A DNA stretch of 62,664 nucleotides from DASXHZ01 sp036488085 (lineage in GTDB: Bacteria > Acidobacteriota > Thermoanaerobaculia > Gp7-AA8), in the NCBI GenBank assembly GCA_036488085.1, contig DASXHZ010000051.1, forward strand, positions 1-62,664, given 5' to 3'. The notes beneath the pieces are model-generated. The model was not told the origin of the DNA and ran no database searches. It saw only the letters and a list, made by a program, of their open reading frames with translations. Each line of letters opens with the position of its first letter. Position 1 is the first letter of the stretch. This document shows, piece by piece, positions 19,239 to 28,411 of the stretch. The position numbers were made by a program, and so were the translations under genes.

Positions 19239-20402
19239 ATGCGGATTCTGATCCTCACGCCGCGCCTCCCGTGGCCCGCGCTGGACGGCGGGCGGGTGGC
19301 GATGTCGCGGCTCGCGCAGTCGCTCGCGAACGCTGGCGCCGAGGTGGACATGCTGTCGCTCAATCCGCGAAAACACCGCGGCACGCCGCGAGGGCCGCTG
19401 CCGATTCGCGCGGTCGACATCGATACGTCGCGTTTGGTCGGGCCGTTGTTGCGATCGATCTTCAGCCGGCTGCCATTCATCGTCGCGCGCTTCGTTTCGC
19501 GAGAGTTTCACGATGCTGTCGATGAGACGATCCGCCGCTTCCGGCCGGACCTCGTCCAGATCGAGAGTCCGTTTCTGCTCCCGTACGCCCCGAAAGGTGT
19601 TCCGACCGTCCTCCGCTCGCTCAACGTCGAGTTCCGGATCTGGGAAGGGCTCGCGAACGCGAAACGGAATCCGCTCCTCCACTGGATCGCGTCATCGCTG
19701 AGGCGCTACGAGATCCGCGCGATGAACGGAGTCGACGCGATCGTCCCGATCAGCGCCGCCGACGCCACCGATTTCCGCGCCCTCGGCTGCACCCGTCCCA
19801 TGTACGTCGTCCCGTGCGGCGTCGTCCTCCCGACTCCCGACTCCCAACTCCCGGCTCATGGCACGGTCGGCTTCATCGGCTCCCTCGACTACCGCCCGAA
19901 CCAGGACGCCGTGACGTGGATCGTCGACGAGCTCTGGCCGCGGGTCGTCGAGCGCGTGCCGGACGCGAAACTCTCGATCGCGGGAAGCGCGCCGCCTGAG
20001 TGGTTGCGCACCGAGGTCGAGCGGCGTGGGATCGAGCTGCAGGCGAACGTCGCAGATCCGAACGCGTTCGTGCGAAGCGTGGCCGTGATCCTCGCACCGA
20101 TCCGCGCCGGCGGCGGAATGCGCATCAAGATCCTCGAAGCGATGGCCCTCGGCAGACCGGTCGTCGCGACAACGCTCGGCGCGAGTGGGACGGACGCGCA
20201 GCACGTCATCATCGCGGACGAGCCGGAGCCGTTCGCAGATGCGGTAGCGCAACTGCTTCATGATCCCGAGGAGGCGGCACGCATCGGCGCGGCCGGACGT
20301 GAACATGTCGCGCGCGAATACGAGAGCGATGCACTCGCCGCGGGACTGCTCAGGTTTTACGAAGAGCAGTTAGCCCGCGAACCAGCGGCGCGGCGCTCCT
20401 GA
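19239..20402 (+). CDS. GT4 glycosyltransferase
   Basis: A 387-residue GT-B enzyme. The N terminus MRILILTPRLPWPALDGGRV matches the acceptor-domain start of family GT4, and the donor site reads PIRAGGGMRIKILEAMALGRPVVATTLGASG. It probably transfers a sugar from a nucleotide donor to the lipid-linked glycan made by this locus. The start is divergent from the previous gene, and the 3' end overlaps the convergent GT2 gene by 53 bp. Confidence 0.88.
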   Translation: MRILILTPRLPWPALDGGRVAMSRLAQSLANAGAEVDMLSLNPRKHRGTPRGPLPIRAVDIDTSRLVGPLLRSIFSRLPFIVARFVSREFHDAVDETIRRFRPDLVQIESPFLLPYAPKGVPTVLRSLNVEFRIWEGLANAKRNPLLHWIASSLRRYEIRAMNGVDAIVPISAADATDFRALGCTRPMYVVPCGVVLPTPDSQLPAHGTVGFIGSLDYRPNQDAVTWIVDELWPRVVERVPDAKLSIAGSAPPEWLRTEVERRGIELQANVADPNAFVRSVAVILAPIRAGGGMRIKILEAMALGRPVVATTLGASGTDAQHVIIADEPEPFADAVAQLLHDPEEAARIGAAGREHVAREYESDALAAGLLRFYEEQLAREPAARRS

Positions 20403-21186
20403 AACGCAGCTTTCGCCATGCGATGCGGAGTGCCGCGATGCCGATGAGGACGACGCGGGTGCGTCGTGCCCACGTTTGTCCGTAATAGTTGCGCCCCCAG
20501 GTCAGGAGGTCGGGCCAGAGACGGGCGGGATCGTGGGGGATTGACCCCCTCGCCACCGTGCGCCCGAGGCCATGCGTGACGCGAGCGCCATCGACGATAC
20601 GGACGTCCCAACCCGCCTTTCGCGCGTCGAGGCAGAAGTCGATGTCCTGGCAGTAGAAGAGGTATCGCTCGTCGAACGGTTTCCACGCTTCGCGGCGGAA
20701 CATCATCGCAGCGCCGCTGACCCAGTCGACTGACACTCGCATTTGCGACTTGCGACGGGGAACGAGTCGAGCCAGACCTCCCGCTCCGCTGACGACGCCG
20801 ATCATCCACGCCAATGTCGGCGTAAGGCCGCCGCTCCACTGCCTGCTTCCGTCTTCGTTGAGCAATTGCGCGCCGGCGACGCCGAGGCGAGGATCGGCCT
20901 CGAACGCCGCCATCAAAGCGGATAGCGCGTCAGGCTCCACGATCGCGTCGCTGTTGAGCAGTAAGATCCGATCTCCCCGCGACTCCGCGACTCCGCGATT
21001 CGCGGCAACTGCAAAACCGCTGTTCTTCTCGAGCGAGACGACGCGTACTTCGGGCGAGAGAAGCGCGACGGTGTCGTCGGTCGAGCCGTCGTCCACGACG
21101 ATCACCTCGTCCGCGCCTTGGATCGCGCGCACACAACGCAGCGTCATCGACGCCGTGTTGTAGGTCGGAATGACGACCGAGAGCAC
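20350..21186 (-). CDS. GT2 glycosyltransferase (rhamnosyltransferase-like)
   Basis: A 278-residue GT-A enzyme: LSVVIPTYNTASMTLRCVRA, VIVVDDGSTDDTVALL and LLLNSDAIVEPDAL carry the nucleotide-sugar and metal-binding residues (NSD for DxD). The frame is open to 21279, but the family starts at LSVVIPTYN, so I use GTG 21186, which overlaps the previous stop as TAGTG. The layout resembles WbbL-type rhamnosyltransferases. The acceptor and donor are not determinable. Confidence 0.87.
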   Translation of the reverse strand: MLSVVIPTYNTASMTLRCVRAIQGADEVIVVDDGSTDDTVALLSPEVRVVSLEKNSGFAVAANRGVAESRGDRILLLNSDAIVEPDALSALMAAFEADPRLGVAGAQLLNEDGSRQWSGGLTPTLAWMIGVVSGAGGLARLVPRRKSQMRVSVDWVSGAAMMFRREAWKPFDERYLFYCQDIDFCLDARKAGWDVRIVDGARVTHGLGRTVARGSIPHDPARLWPDLLTWGRNYYGQTWARRTRVVLIGIAALRIAWRKLRFRSAAPLVRGLTALRKT

Positions 21187-23042
21187 TACCGGAGTCTCTT
21201 CCACTTCTCGACCGCCGTCTCCTCCTCGGTCGGCCGAAGCTTCCGCCAGAAACGCGTGATCGCGAACCCCATGCGCCAACTGCGCGACGCGAAGACGGAA
21301 TCGAGCAGCAGGCCGAGGTCTCGGGTCTTCTTCCAGAGCGGAGCGCTCTCACGCGCTTCGACCCAGAAGGACGAGAGCAAGTTGCGCGTCTCGGCGTGGA
21401 TGGGCGGCACAGTTGTCCACTCCATTGCCGAGCGATCGGCCAGCGCCTGGCGCAGCGCAAGCTGATGGCGATTGAGGAGGCTGTCGTCGGCGCTGGCGTT
21501 GTTGCCACCACTATTGTCGAGCGACGGGTCGACGAGCGCCCGGAGCTCGTTCTCATCCGGCACATTCAATCCCGCGGCCTGCGCCAGCTCGGCGGCGTAG
21601 CGGGCAGGATCGCGTAGAAGGGCCTCGTACGAGACGAGCAGTCGCGGCAGGCCGGTCGTGTACGCGAGCATCGCGCGCGCGTACTCCTCCCACAGTGCGA
21701 GGCCGATCACGAACGGCAGGCCGTCGCGATGCTCCAACGAACGCGCCACCGCCGCCGGCTCGCGCCAGACCAGGAGGCACAACGGCCGCTCGAGCGCTTC
21801 GCGCCAGATGGGGAAGACGAGCGTCATGCGCGGCTCTTTGATGACCCAAGTGCCGCGTGGATCGAGTCGCTGCGCGATCGCTCGCGCCCGATCCACGAAC
21901 GCACTCCGTGCCGGCGCGCCCAGCCTGCCGAGGTCTGCTTCCGCCGGCTCGCGCCAGTTCGCGTTCATCGCGGCGAGGATGTCCTCATCGAGCGTGAGTG
22001 CGTCGCGCAGCTCCCAGTAGCCGCGGGGATTGAAGACGTCGGGCGGCGTGAGGTCGCCCGTCTCGCCGGCGTATGCCCCCATCGCGGCGAGGAGCTGCGC
22101 CACCAGCGACGTTCCGGAGCGATGCATACCGATGATGGCGATCTGTTTCGCTGCGCTGCTCGCCGCCACGCGGTCCCGTGCCGGCATCGCGATGCCACGC
22201 GCGTCCTCCTCGGCGAGCCGCTCGTGAAAACGGTCGATGCGCTCCTGCGCCTTCGGGAACGGCACGCGTACGAGCTTTCCGTCGCGATCGACGCGGTCGT
22301 GATAGTGAATGACGACCGGATCGATCTCCGCGTATCCACGCGGCGTCGGATATTCGGTTGCGTTGACCTGATAGTTCATCTCCGCGCCGAAGGCCTCGGC
22401 CGGAATCTTCGCCGACGCGAGCGCCATCGCCAGCGCCGCCTGGTGCATGTGTTTCTCGCACGGCGCGGCGAGGTGCGGCTCATCCGCGAGACGCGTGTTG
22501 ATGCGCCGCCACTCCCGCTCGAACGGCTCCGCGAGCGTGCGCGGAATCGAGATCACGCCGGCGTTGAAGTACGGGATCGTCGGCGTGCCGGTGTAGCCGG
22601 TCGTGTACGTGCGCGCCGGAAGGGGGATGCCGAAATCCGCGAAGAGGCGCTCGAAGACCTCGTGCGTGACCGTGGGGAAGGGGGCGATCTTCGCCCCGAA
22701 GACGTCGCGACGGAGGAACGGGAGCGGGTCCTGGACGACGAGCGTGTCGGAATCGAGCAGCAGGTAGTGCGGCTCCGAATTTTTTCTCAGCTCCGCGAAG
22801 AGCTGCAGCCGGTTCGCTGTCGGGTTGGTGCGATGAAAGCGGGGAACGACGCGGACGTCGGCGTCGTAGCGCTCGAGCGCCCGGCGCGCGCGCGGATCGA
22901 CGTCGTCGACGATGCCGGCGATGACGTGGCTTCCCGCGAGCTCGCCCCCGAACCAACGGATCGACTGCACGAGGCGCAACGCCTGACCGAGGAACTTTGG
23001 CGTGTTTTCCGCGACGAAGGCGACAACTACCGAATCAGTCAC
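21186..23042 (-). CDS. Glycosyltransferase-like / sulfotransferase fusion
   Basis: A 618-residue protein with two parts. Residues 1-260 (SVVVAFVAENTPKFLGQALRLVQSIRW, YLLLDSDTLVVQDP, then Y-x-G-T-PYFNAGVIS) look like a GT-A fold glycosyltransferase with a DSD metal site. From about residue 295 the sequence IIGMHRSGTSLVAQLLAAMG is the PAPS-binding loop of a sulfotransferase, with RVFNPRGYWE-like context and WVIKEPRMTLVFPIWREAL as the 3'-phosphate-binding part. GTG 23042 overlaps the stop of the preceding gene (GTGA). Longer starts read through that gene in another frame. It suggests a sulfated surface glycan. Confidence 0.8.
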   Translation of the reverse strand: MTDSVVVAFVAENTPKFLGQALRLVQSIRWFGGELAGSHVIAGIVDDVDPRARRALERYDADVRVVPRFHRTNPTANRLQLFAELRKNSEPHYLLLDSDTLVVQDPLPFLRRDVFGAKIAPFPTVTHEVFERLFADFGIPLPARTYTTGYTGTPTIPYFNAGVISIPRTLAEPFEREWRRINTRLADEPHLAAPCEKHMHQAALAMALASAKIPAEAFGAEMNYQVNATEYPTPRGYAEIDPVVIHYHDRVDRDGKLVRVPFPKAQERIDRFHERLAEEDARGIAMPARDRVAASSAAKQIAIIGMHRSGTSLVAQLLAAMGAYAGETGDLTPPDVFNPRGYWELRDALTLDEDILAAMNANWREPAEADLGRLGAPARSAFVDRARAIAQRLDPRGTWVIKEPRMTLVFPIWREALERPLCLLVWREPAAVARSLEHRDGLPFVIGLALWEEYARAMLAYTTGLPRLLVSYEALLRDPARYAAELAQAAGLNVPDENELRALVDPSLDNSGGNNASADDSLLNRHQLALRQALADRSAMEWTTVPPIHAETRNLLSSFWVEARESAPLWKKTRDLGLLLDSVFASRSWRMGFAITRFWRKLRPTEEETAVEKWKRLR

Positions 23043-23422
23043 TTCTTCTTCGGCGGAATCGGCCGGCCAAACTCCGCCTGATACGCGCGCTGCATCTCCT
23101 CGACGTGCTTGATGAGATTCGCGTGCTCCGGCTGCTTCGCCAGCTCTTCGGCGGCGTAATAAATCTCGAGCGCCTTTTCCATCATCTTGGCGCGCTTCTC
23201 TTCGATCCCGGCATGGACGTCGTCGGCGAGCGACTGCAGCGCCTCGATGATCGCGGCCTGCTCGAAATCGGCCATCGAGTTGCCGCTGGCGGGCAGCGCC
23301 ATCCGCTCGCTCGTCTCCTTCTTCGGCCGCGGCCTCCGCATCTCCTCCGGCAGCCGTTCGCGCAGACTCGCCAGCTCCGCGAGGATCTCCGCCGCCGTCA
23401 TTTTCTTCTTCTTCGTCGTCAT
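23039..23422 (-). CDS. Hypothetical charged helical protein
   Basis: This 127-residue protein starts at ATG 23422 after an AGGAACGG ribosome site. The N terminus is Lys-rich (MTTKKKKMTAAEILAEL), the rest is predicted helical and charged, and it ends in PPKKK. I do not recognise a family. It overlaps the start of the glycosyltransferase/sulfotransferase fusion by four bases, so it is the first gene of that operon and may be a small cytoplasmic partner. Confidence 0.65.
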   Translation of the reverse strand: MTTKKKKMTAAEILAELASLRERLPEEMRRPRPKKETSERMALPASGNSMADFEQAAIIEALQSLADDVHAGIEEKRAKMMEKALEIYYAAEELAKQPEHANLIKHVEEMQRAYQAEFGRPIPPKKK

Positions 23423-23450
23423 ACCCCGTTCCTGTCCTAGCGCCCCCATT

Positions 23451-25073
23451 ATGAGGCTGCGCCGGTGGCCAGCTCCCTGCAATCACGTGCGGCTTTTTCG
23501 CAAATGGGGGACGCTCGCTGTCCTCTCGCTGGCGCTCGCCATCATCCTGATCGACTCGACGCTGCTGAACGTCGCGCTCAAGACGCTCATCGTCGACCTT
23601 CACACGACGCTCCAGAAGCTGCAGTGGGTGATCTCCGCGTACTCGCTGATCCTCGCGGCGATGACCGTCACCGGTGGCCGGATGGGGGACCTCTTCGGCC
23701 GGAAGCGGATGTTCATCACCGGCGCAATCACGTTCGTGGCCGGCGCGGTGATCGCCTCGATGGCCCACTCGTTCGGCGTCCTGCTCCTCGGCGAGTCGAT
23801 CGTGGAGGGGATCGGCGCCGCGCTGATGATGCCGGCCACGGCCTCGCTCCTGGTTGCCTGCTATCGCGGGCACGATCGCGCGCTCGCGTTTGGGATCTGG
23901 GGGGCGGTGGCCGCGGCGGCGACGGCGATCGGCCCGATCGTCGGCGGTTTCCTGACGACGCACTACTCCTGGCGCTGGGGGTTCCGCATCAACATCGTCG
24001 TCGTGGCGATTCTCCTCGCCGGCTCGCCGCTGGTGAAAGACGATCGCGGACCTGAAAAGAAGCAGATCGACTGGCTGGGCGTCTTCCTCTCGTCGATCGG
24101 ACTGTTCCTGGTCGTCTTCGGCATCATCGAGTCGGAGAGCTACGGCTGGATTCACGCGCGGAAGCCCTTTCCGGTGTGGCAGCCGGGAACGTTCTCAATC
24201 GCGATAGTCTCGATGTTCGCGGGTATCGTCATCGTGGCGCTCTTCGCGATATGGGAATGGCGCTTCGAAGCTCGAGGCGGGATGCCGGTCGTCTCGATGC
24301 AACTCTTCGCGAACCGGCAGTTCGTCGCCGGCGCCGGCGTCACCGGCGTGATGATGCTGGCGCAGAACGGCGTGGTCTTCACGCTGCCGGTCTTCCTGCA
24401 GTCAGTGCGGAACCTCGACGCGCTGCACACCGGCCTGACGCTGTTCCCGATGTCGCTGATGATTCTCATCGTGTCGCCTGCCGCCGCGCAGCTCACGAAA
24501 CGGATCCCGCACAAGCGCCTCGTGCAATCGGGACTCATCGTGAACACGATCGCGATCGTCATTCTGCGGTTCTCCATCGGTACCAACGTGAACCTCACAT
24601 GGCTGATCCCCGGCCTCGCTCTTTACGGCATGGGCCTCGGCCTCGTCCTCTCGCAGATCAACAACCTCACGCTGTCCGCCGTCGACGTGAAGAGCGCCGG
24701 CGAAGCGTCCGGGGTCACGAATACGTTCCGCCAAGTCGGCATCTCCCTCGGCACGGCGATCATCGGCGCCGTCCTGATCTCGACGCTCCTGGGCGGCCTC
24801 GAAGGCGGCGTCGCCAGCAGCGGCAGCGTCCCGCAAGGAGAGAAGGCACAAATCTCGAAGCTCCTGATCGCCCACTCGGCAGACCTGGCGTTCGGCGACC
24901 AGGGCGTCTTCAACGCCCTCCCGCAGAACGCCCGCGCCCAAATGAACGATCTGCGCCGGACATCAACGACCGAGGGCGTTCGCCGCGCCTTCCTCTGGTG
25001 CGCCTTCTTCGCCGTCCTCGCGCTGGGCGTGTCGACGTTCCTCCCGCTCCGGCCGGACGGAAACCGTGGGTAA
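23451..25073 (+). CDS. MFS transporter, DHA2 (EmrB/QacA) family
   Basis: About 540 residues with roughly 14 membrane helices. ILIDSTLLNVALKTL is helix 1 of drug/H+ antiporter family 2, QWVISAYSLILAAMTVTGGR and MGDLFGRKRMF give the motif A loop, and the late helices (LYGMGLGLVLSQINNLTL, SGVTNTFRQVGISLGTAIIG) fit EmrB. It would export drugs or metabolites using the proton gradient. ATG 23451 and GTG 23487 are both possible starts. It is divergent from the small hypothetical gene, with 28 bp between starts. Confidence 0.9.
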   Translation: MRLRRWPAPCNHVRLFRKWGTLAVLSLALAIILIDSTLLNVALKTLIVDLHTTLQKLQWVISAYSLILAAMTVTGGRMGDLFGRKRMFITGAITFVAGAVIASMAHSFGVLLLGESIVEGIGAALMMPATASLLVACYRGHDRALAFGIWGAVAAAATAIGPIVGGFLTTHYSWRWGFRINIVVVAILLAGSPLVKDDRGPEKKQIDWLGVFLSSIGLFLVVFGIIESESYGWIHARKPFPVWQPGTFSIAIVSMFAGIVIVALFAIWEWRFEARGGMPVVSMQLFANRQFVAGAGVTGVMMLAQNGVVFTLPVFLQSVRNLDALHTGLTLFPMSLMILIVSPAAAQLTKRIPHKRLVQSGLIVNTIAIVILRFSIGTNVNLTWLIPGLALYGMGLGLVLSQINNLTLSAVDVKSAGEASGVTNTFRQVGISLGTAIIGAVLISTLLGGLEGGVASSGSVPQGEKAQISKLLIAHSADLAFGDQGVFNALPQNARAQMNDLRRTSTTEGVRRAFLWCAFFAVLALGVSTFLPLRPDGNRG

Positions 25074-25087
25074 CAACAACAACAATT

Positions 25088-25240
25088 CCTTCTCCCCCGG
25101 GAGAAGGTGGCGCGAAGCGCCGGATGAGGGGCGTGCCCGATTCCGAAATCGTGTTTGCGACCGGTTTCGGTAGGTGCACGCCCCTCACCCGGCCCCTCGC
25201 TACGCTCGGGGCCACCCTCTCCCGGAGAGGGGCGAGATGG
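25088..25240. repeat. Dispersed palindromic repeat, copies 2 and 3 in inverted orientation
   Basis: CCTTCTCCC at 25088-25096 pairs with GGGAGAAGG at 25099-25107 and is followed by GGATGAGGGGCGTGC to about 25136, matching the copy at 254-301. A second unit at 25175-25240 runs the other way (GCACGCCCCTCACCC, then CTCTCCCGGAGAGG). The pair can fold into one large cruciform between the MFS gene and the hydrolase gene. Confidence 0.75.
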
Positions 25241-25273
25241 CCTCCTTTCTCGCGACTGTCGTACATTCGCGGC

Positions 25274-26125
25274 GTGAAACGTCTCGTCTTCTTCTCCGCT
25301 CTCATCGTCGCGTCGTCCGCATTCGCGCAGAAGCCATCGATGGAGGAGCTCGCGATCCCGAGCCATGGCTCGCGGATGAACGGCTTCGTCTATCTCGCTG
25401 CCGGTCCGGGGCCGCATCCGGTGGTCGTCTTTCTGCACGGCTATCCTGGGAACGAGAAGAACCTCGACCTGGCGCAGGCGGTGCGGCGCGCCGGTTTCGA
25501 CGCGCTGTATTTTGATTACCGCGGCACGTGGGGATCGGGCGGGACGTTCTCATTCGCGCACGGGCTCGAAGACGGACAGACGGTCCTCGCGTGGGTGCGC
25601 GCGAATGCCGCGAAGTATCACTTCGACACCCGCCGCATTGCCATCGTGGGACACAGCTTCGGAGGGTGGGTCACGCTGCTCACCGCTCCGCACGAGCCGC
25701 CGAACGTCTGCGTCGTTGCCATGGCCGCGTGGAACATCGGATGGGGAGGGCAGCGCTTTCCGCAACATGCCGATGAGCGGAAGGCGAGTCTCGACTACTT
25801 CACGTACACCACGGCGGCCGGCGGTCCGGTGCATGCCGTCGCTGCCGATCTCCTGAACGAGATGGCGTCGCACACCGAATGGGACTACCTGAAGTTGGGC
25901 CGCCCTCTCGCCGAGCACCCGTTGCTTCTCGTCGCCGCGACACACGACTCGCCGGATGAGGATGTCGCGAGGCACGAGCAGCTCGAACGCGCCGTCCGCG
26001 CCGCCGGCGGAAAACATGTCTCGCTCCTGAAGTACGACGATGACCACCCCTTCTCCGCGCACCGCCTCGAGCTCGCGAACGCCCTCGTTCACTGGCTTCA
26101 GAGCGAGTGCGCGAACGCGCGTTGA
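25274..26125 (+). CDS. Secreted alpha/beta hydrolase
   Basis: A 283-residue protein with a signal peptide (VKRLVFFSALIVASSAFAQ) from GTG 25274. Longer starts would read through the repeat upstream. The alpha/beta hydrolase core is visible: VVVFLHGYPGNEKN (oxyanion HG), the nucleophile elbow GHSFGG at about residue 127, an Asp in ATHDSPDE and a His in DDDHPFSAHR. It is probably a periplasmic or secreted esterase or peptidase. The substrate is unknown. Confidence 0.82.
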   Translation: MKRLVFFSALIVASSAFAQKPSMEELAIPSHGSRMNGFVYLAAGPGPHPVVVFLHGYPGNEKNLDLAQAVRRAGFDALYFDYRGTWGSGGTFSFAHGLEDGQTVLAWVRANAAKYHFDTRRIAIVGHSFGGWVTLLTAPHEPPNVCVVAMAAWNIGWGGQRFPQHADERKASLDYFTYTTAAGGPVHAVAADLLNEMASHTEWDYLKLGRPLAEHPLLLVAATHDSPDEDVARHEQLERAVRAAGGKHVSLLKYDDDHPFSAHRLELANALVHWLQSECANAR

Positions 26126-26130
26126 GATGC

Positions 26131-26154
26131 GGGGTCAGGTTTCGACCTGACCCC
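26131..26154. terminator. 10-bp perfect hairpin with TTCG tetraloop
   Basis: GGGGTCAGGT at 26131-26140 pairs perfectly with ACCTGACCCC at 26145-26154 around TTCG, five bases after the stop of the hydrolase gene. There is no T tract, so if it terminates transcription it is atypical. The same outer arms occur in the longer hairpin at 28412-28466 on the other side of the propeller gene. Confidence 0.6.
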
Positions 26155-26177
26155 CTCCGACACGCAGTCAGCCTTCG

Positions 26178-26264
26178 TGGTGAGTCACCAACTACGGAAT
26201 ACCTGCCAGCCGGAGGTACTTATAGCCACCCGTATTCCGTAAGTCCAAAATCAATCACCGGAGG
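26178..26264 (+). promoter_or_regulatory. Structured 5' leader of the propeller gene
   Basis: Two stem-loops precede the gene: TGGTG/CACCA at 26178-26190, and a perfect 10-bp pair TACGGAATAC (26193-26202) with GTATTCCGTA (26232-26241) enclosing 29 bases. A strong ribosome site CCGGAGG lies at 26258-26264, five bases before the ATG. The arrangement suits an RNA-level control element. I do not recognise a known riboswitch class in it. Confidence 0.45.
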
Positions 26265-26268
26265 CATC

Positions 26269-28395
26269 ATGTACACGTCCCCATCGAGGGCTCTCTTCGT
26301 TTTGTTCACGGTCGCGTTCGCCGCGGCCAACGTCATCCAGGCCAGCGCCGCGACGCTGACGCCACCGAATGCGCGGCTCTCCGCCATCTACGGCAGGATC
26401 CCGCTGAGCTTTGAAGCCAATCAGGGGCAAGTCGACGAGACGGTGAAATTCGTCAGCCACGGCCACGGCTACTCGCTCTTTCTCACCCCGCACGAAGCAG
26501 TCCTGGGGCTCACGCACCGCACGTCCGACTCCGCCGTGCTGCGCTGGCACGTCGTCGGCGCGAAGCCCGATCCGCGCGTTAGCGGCGAGAGCGCACTCGA
26601 GACCAAGAGCAACTACTTCCGCGGAAACGATCCGGCGAAGTGGCGCACCGGCGTCGCGAACTTCGCGCAAGTTCGCTATGAGAGCATCCTGCCGGGCGTC
26701 GACCTCGTCTACCACGGCAATCAGCGGCAGATCGAATACGACTTCGTCGTCGCGCCTGGGACGAGTCCGAACGACATCGGCGTCGCGTTCGACGGCGCGC
26801 GCTCGATGGAGATCGGTCCGCACGGTGAGCTCGTCCTGCACACGAAGGACGGCGATCTCGTGCAGAACGCGCCGGTCATCTACCAGGACGTCGACGGCAC
26901 GCGGCGCACTATCGACGGACGCTACGCGATCGAGGGCGAAAACCGGATCGGCTTCGTCGTCGGCAACTACGATCGCAGCGAGCCGCTCGTCATCGATCCG
27001 ACGCTCGCGTACTCGACGTACCTCGGCGGCGACGATCTTGATGAGGGCCTGGCCCTCACCGTTGACAGCTCCGGGAACGTCTACCTCACGGGCCTGACCG
27101 TCTCGACGAACTTCCCGACGGTGAGCGGCAGCTCGCTCCAGGCGAGCCCCGGCGGCGACTACGATGGCTACGTCGCCAAGATCAACTCCACCGGCACCGC
27201 CATCGTCTGGTCGACATATCTCGGCGGCAGCGGCGGCAACGAATTCGGCCAGGCCATCGCCGTCGACGCCTCCGGCTACGTCTACGTCGCCGGCTCCACC
27301 AACTCGACCGACTTCCCGGGCGTCGGCTCCAGCTCGCTGCAGTCGGCCTACGGCGGGGATTGGCGCGACATGTTTCTGGTCAAGCTCGTTCCCGACGGCA
27401 GCTCGCTCGTGTATTCGACTTACATAGGCGGCAACGGCGACGAGAATGTCGGCAACATCCGCGTTGACAGCTCCGGCGGCGTATATGTCTCGGGACAGAC
27501 CGGTTCGACGAACTTCCCCGGCGTTACGAGCAGCTCCATCCAGTCGACCAATGCCGGCGGCTACGAAGGCGTGCTCTTTCACGTCAACTCCGGAGCCACC
27601 GCGATCGACTGGGCCACGTACCTCGGCGGCACCGGCGACGACGATGGTTGCGGAGCGATGGCCCTCGACGGCTCCAACAACGTCTATGTCGTCTGCACCG
27701 GCACGTCGCCCACGTTCGCCGGCGTCAACAGCAACTCGTTACAGCCGAAGAACGGCGGGAGCGACGACATGGTCATCCTGGAGGTCGCGTCGGGAGGGTC
27801 GTCGATCCTCGCCGGCACGTTCTTCGGCGGCTCCGACGACGAGTACGCGGACGGCGTGGGACTCGACGGCTCCGGTAACGTCTATGTCGCCGGCACGACG
27901 TTCTCGACGGACTTTCCAGGCGTCGCGGGCAGCTCGTTCCAGTCGTCGAACGCCGGCGGCTACGACGCCACGCTGACGAAGTTCAACTCCAGTCTCTCGT
28001 CGGTGATCTACTCGACGTACATCGGCGGGAGCGGCGACGAATTCGCCGAAGGGCTCGCGGTCGATGCGGCGGGCAATTGCTACGTCGCCGGCTCGACCGG
28101 GTCGACGACATTCCCCGGCGTCAACAGCGACTCGATCCAGTCGACCAACGGCGGCGGTCCCGCCGACGTGTTCGCGTTCGTGATGAATCCGTCCGGCACG
28201 GACATGGTGATGTCGACGTTCCTCGGCGGCTCCGACGACGACGAAGCGATCGGTCTCGCAATCGACGGCTCCGGCGGCTTCTACCTCGCCGGCTGCACGA
28301 CGTCGACCGACTACCCGATCAGCAGTGGCGTGTTTCAGACGACGTACGGCGGCGGCGGTCGCGACGCCTTCATCTCCAAGATCGACTTCAACTAG
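26269..28395 (+). CDS. Secreted SBBP-repeat beta-propeller protein
   Basis: A 708-residue exported protein. After the signal peptide (residues 1-28) comes an N-terminal beta-rich domain (IPLSFEANQGQVDETVKFVSHGHGYSLFLT) typical of this family. From about residue 240 there are seven SBBP blades of the form STYLGG-x-D/G-E...VD-x-SGN-VYVAG-x-T-STNFPGV. The seven blades could close one propeller. The family is found on surfaces of several phyla and its function is unknown. The fourth blade is the most divergent (VYVVCTGTSPTFAGV). It stands alone between related hairpins. Confidence 0.87.
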   Translation: MYTSPSRALFVLFTVAFAAANVIQASAATLTPPNARLSAIYGRIPLSFEANQGQVDETVKFVSHGHGYSLFLTPHEAVLGLTHRTSDSAVLRWHVVGAKPDPRVSGESALETKSNYFRGNDPAKWRTGVANFAQVRYESILPGVDLVYHGNQRQIEYDFVVAPGTSPNDIGVAFDGARSMEIGPHGELVLHTKDGDLVQNAPVIYQDVDGTRRTIDGRYAIEGENRIGFVVGNYDRSEPLVIDPTLAYSTYLGGDDLDEGLALTVDSSGNVYLTGLTVSTNFPTVSGSSLQASPGGDYDGYVAKINSTGTAIVWSTYLGGSGGNEFGQAIAVDASGYVYVAGSTNSTDFPGVGSSSLQSAYGGDWRDMFLVKLVPDGSSLVYSTYIGGNGDENVGNIRVDSSGGVYVSGQTGSTNFPGVTSSSIQSTNAGGYEGVLFHVNSGATAIDWATYLGGTGDDDGCGAMALDGSNNVYVVCTGTSPTFAGVNSNSLQPKNGGSDDMVILEVASGGSSILAGTFFGGSDDEYADGVGLDGSGNVYVAGTTFSTDFPGVAGSSFQSSNAGGYDATLTKFNSSLSSVIYSTYIGGSGDEFAEGLAVDAAGNCYVAGSTGSTTFPGVNSDSIQSTNGGGPADVFAFVMNPSGTDMVMSTFLGGSDDDEAIGLAIDGSGGFYLAGCTTSTDYPISSGVFQTTYGGGGRDAFISKIDFN

Positions 28396-28411
28396 GGCGG
28401 GGCGCTCGGCA

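Noticed and set aside
23043..24155. Upstream extension of the glycosyltransferase/sulfotransferase frame
   Set aside because: It runs antisense to the MFS gene and across the small hypothetical gene, and the GTG at 23042 fits the fold.
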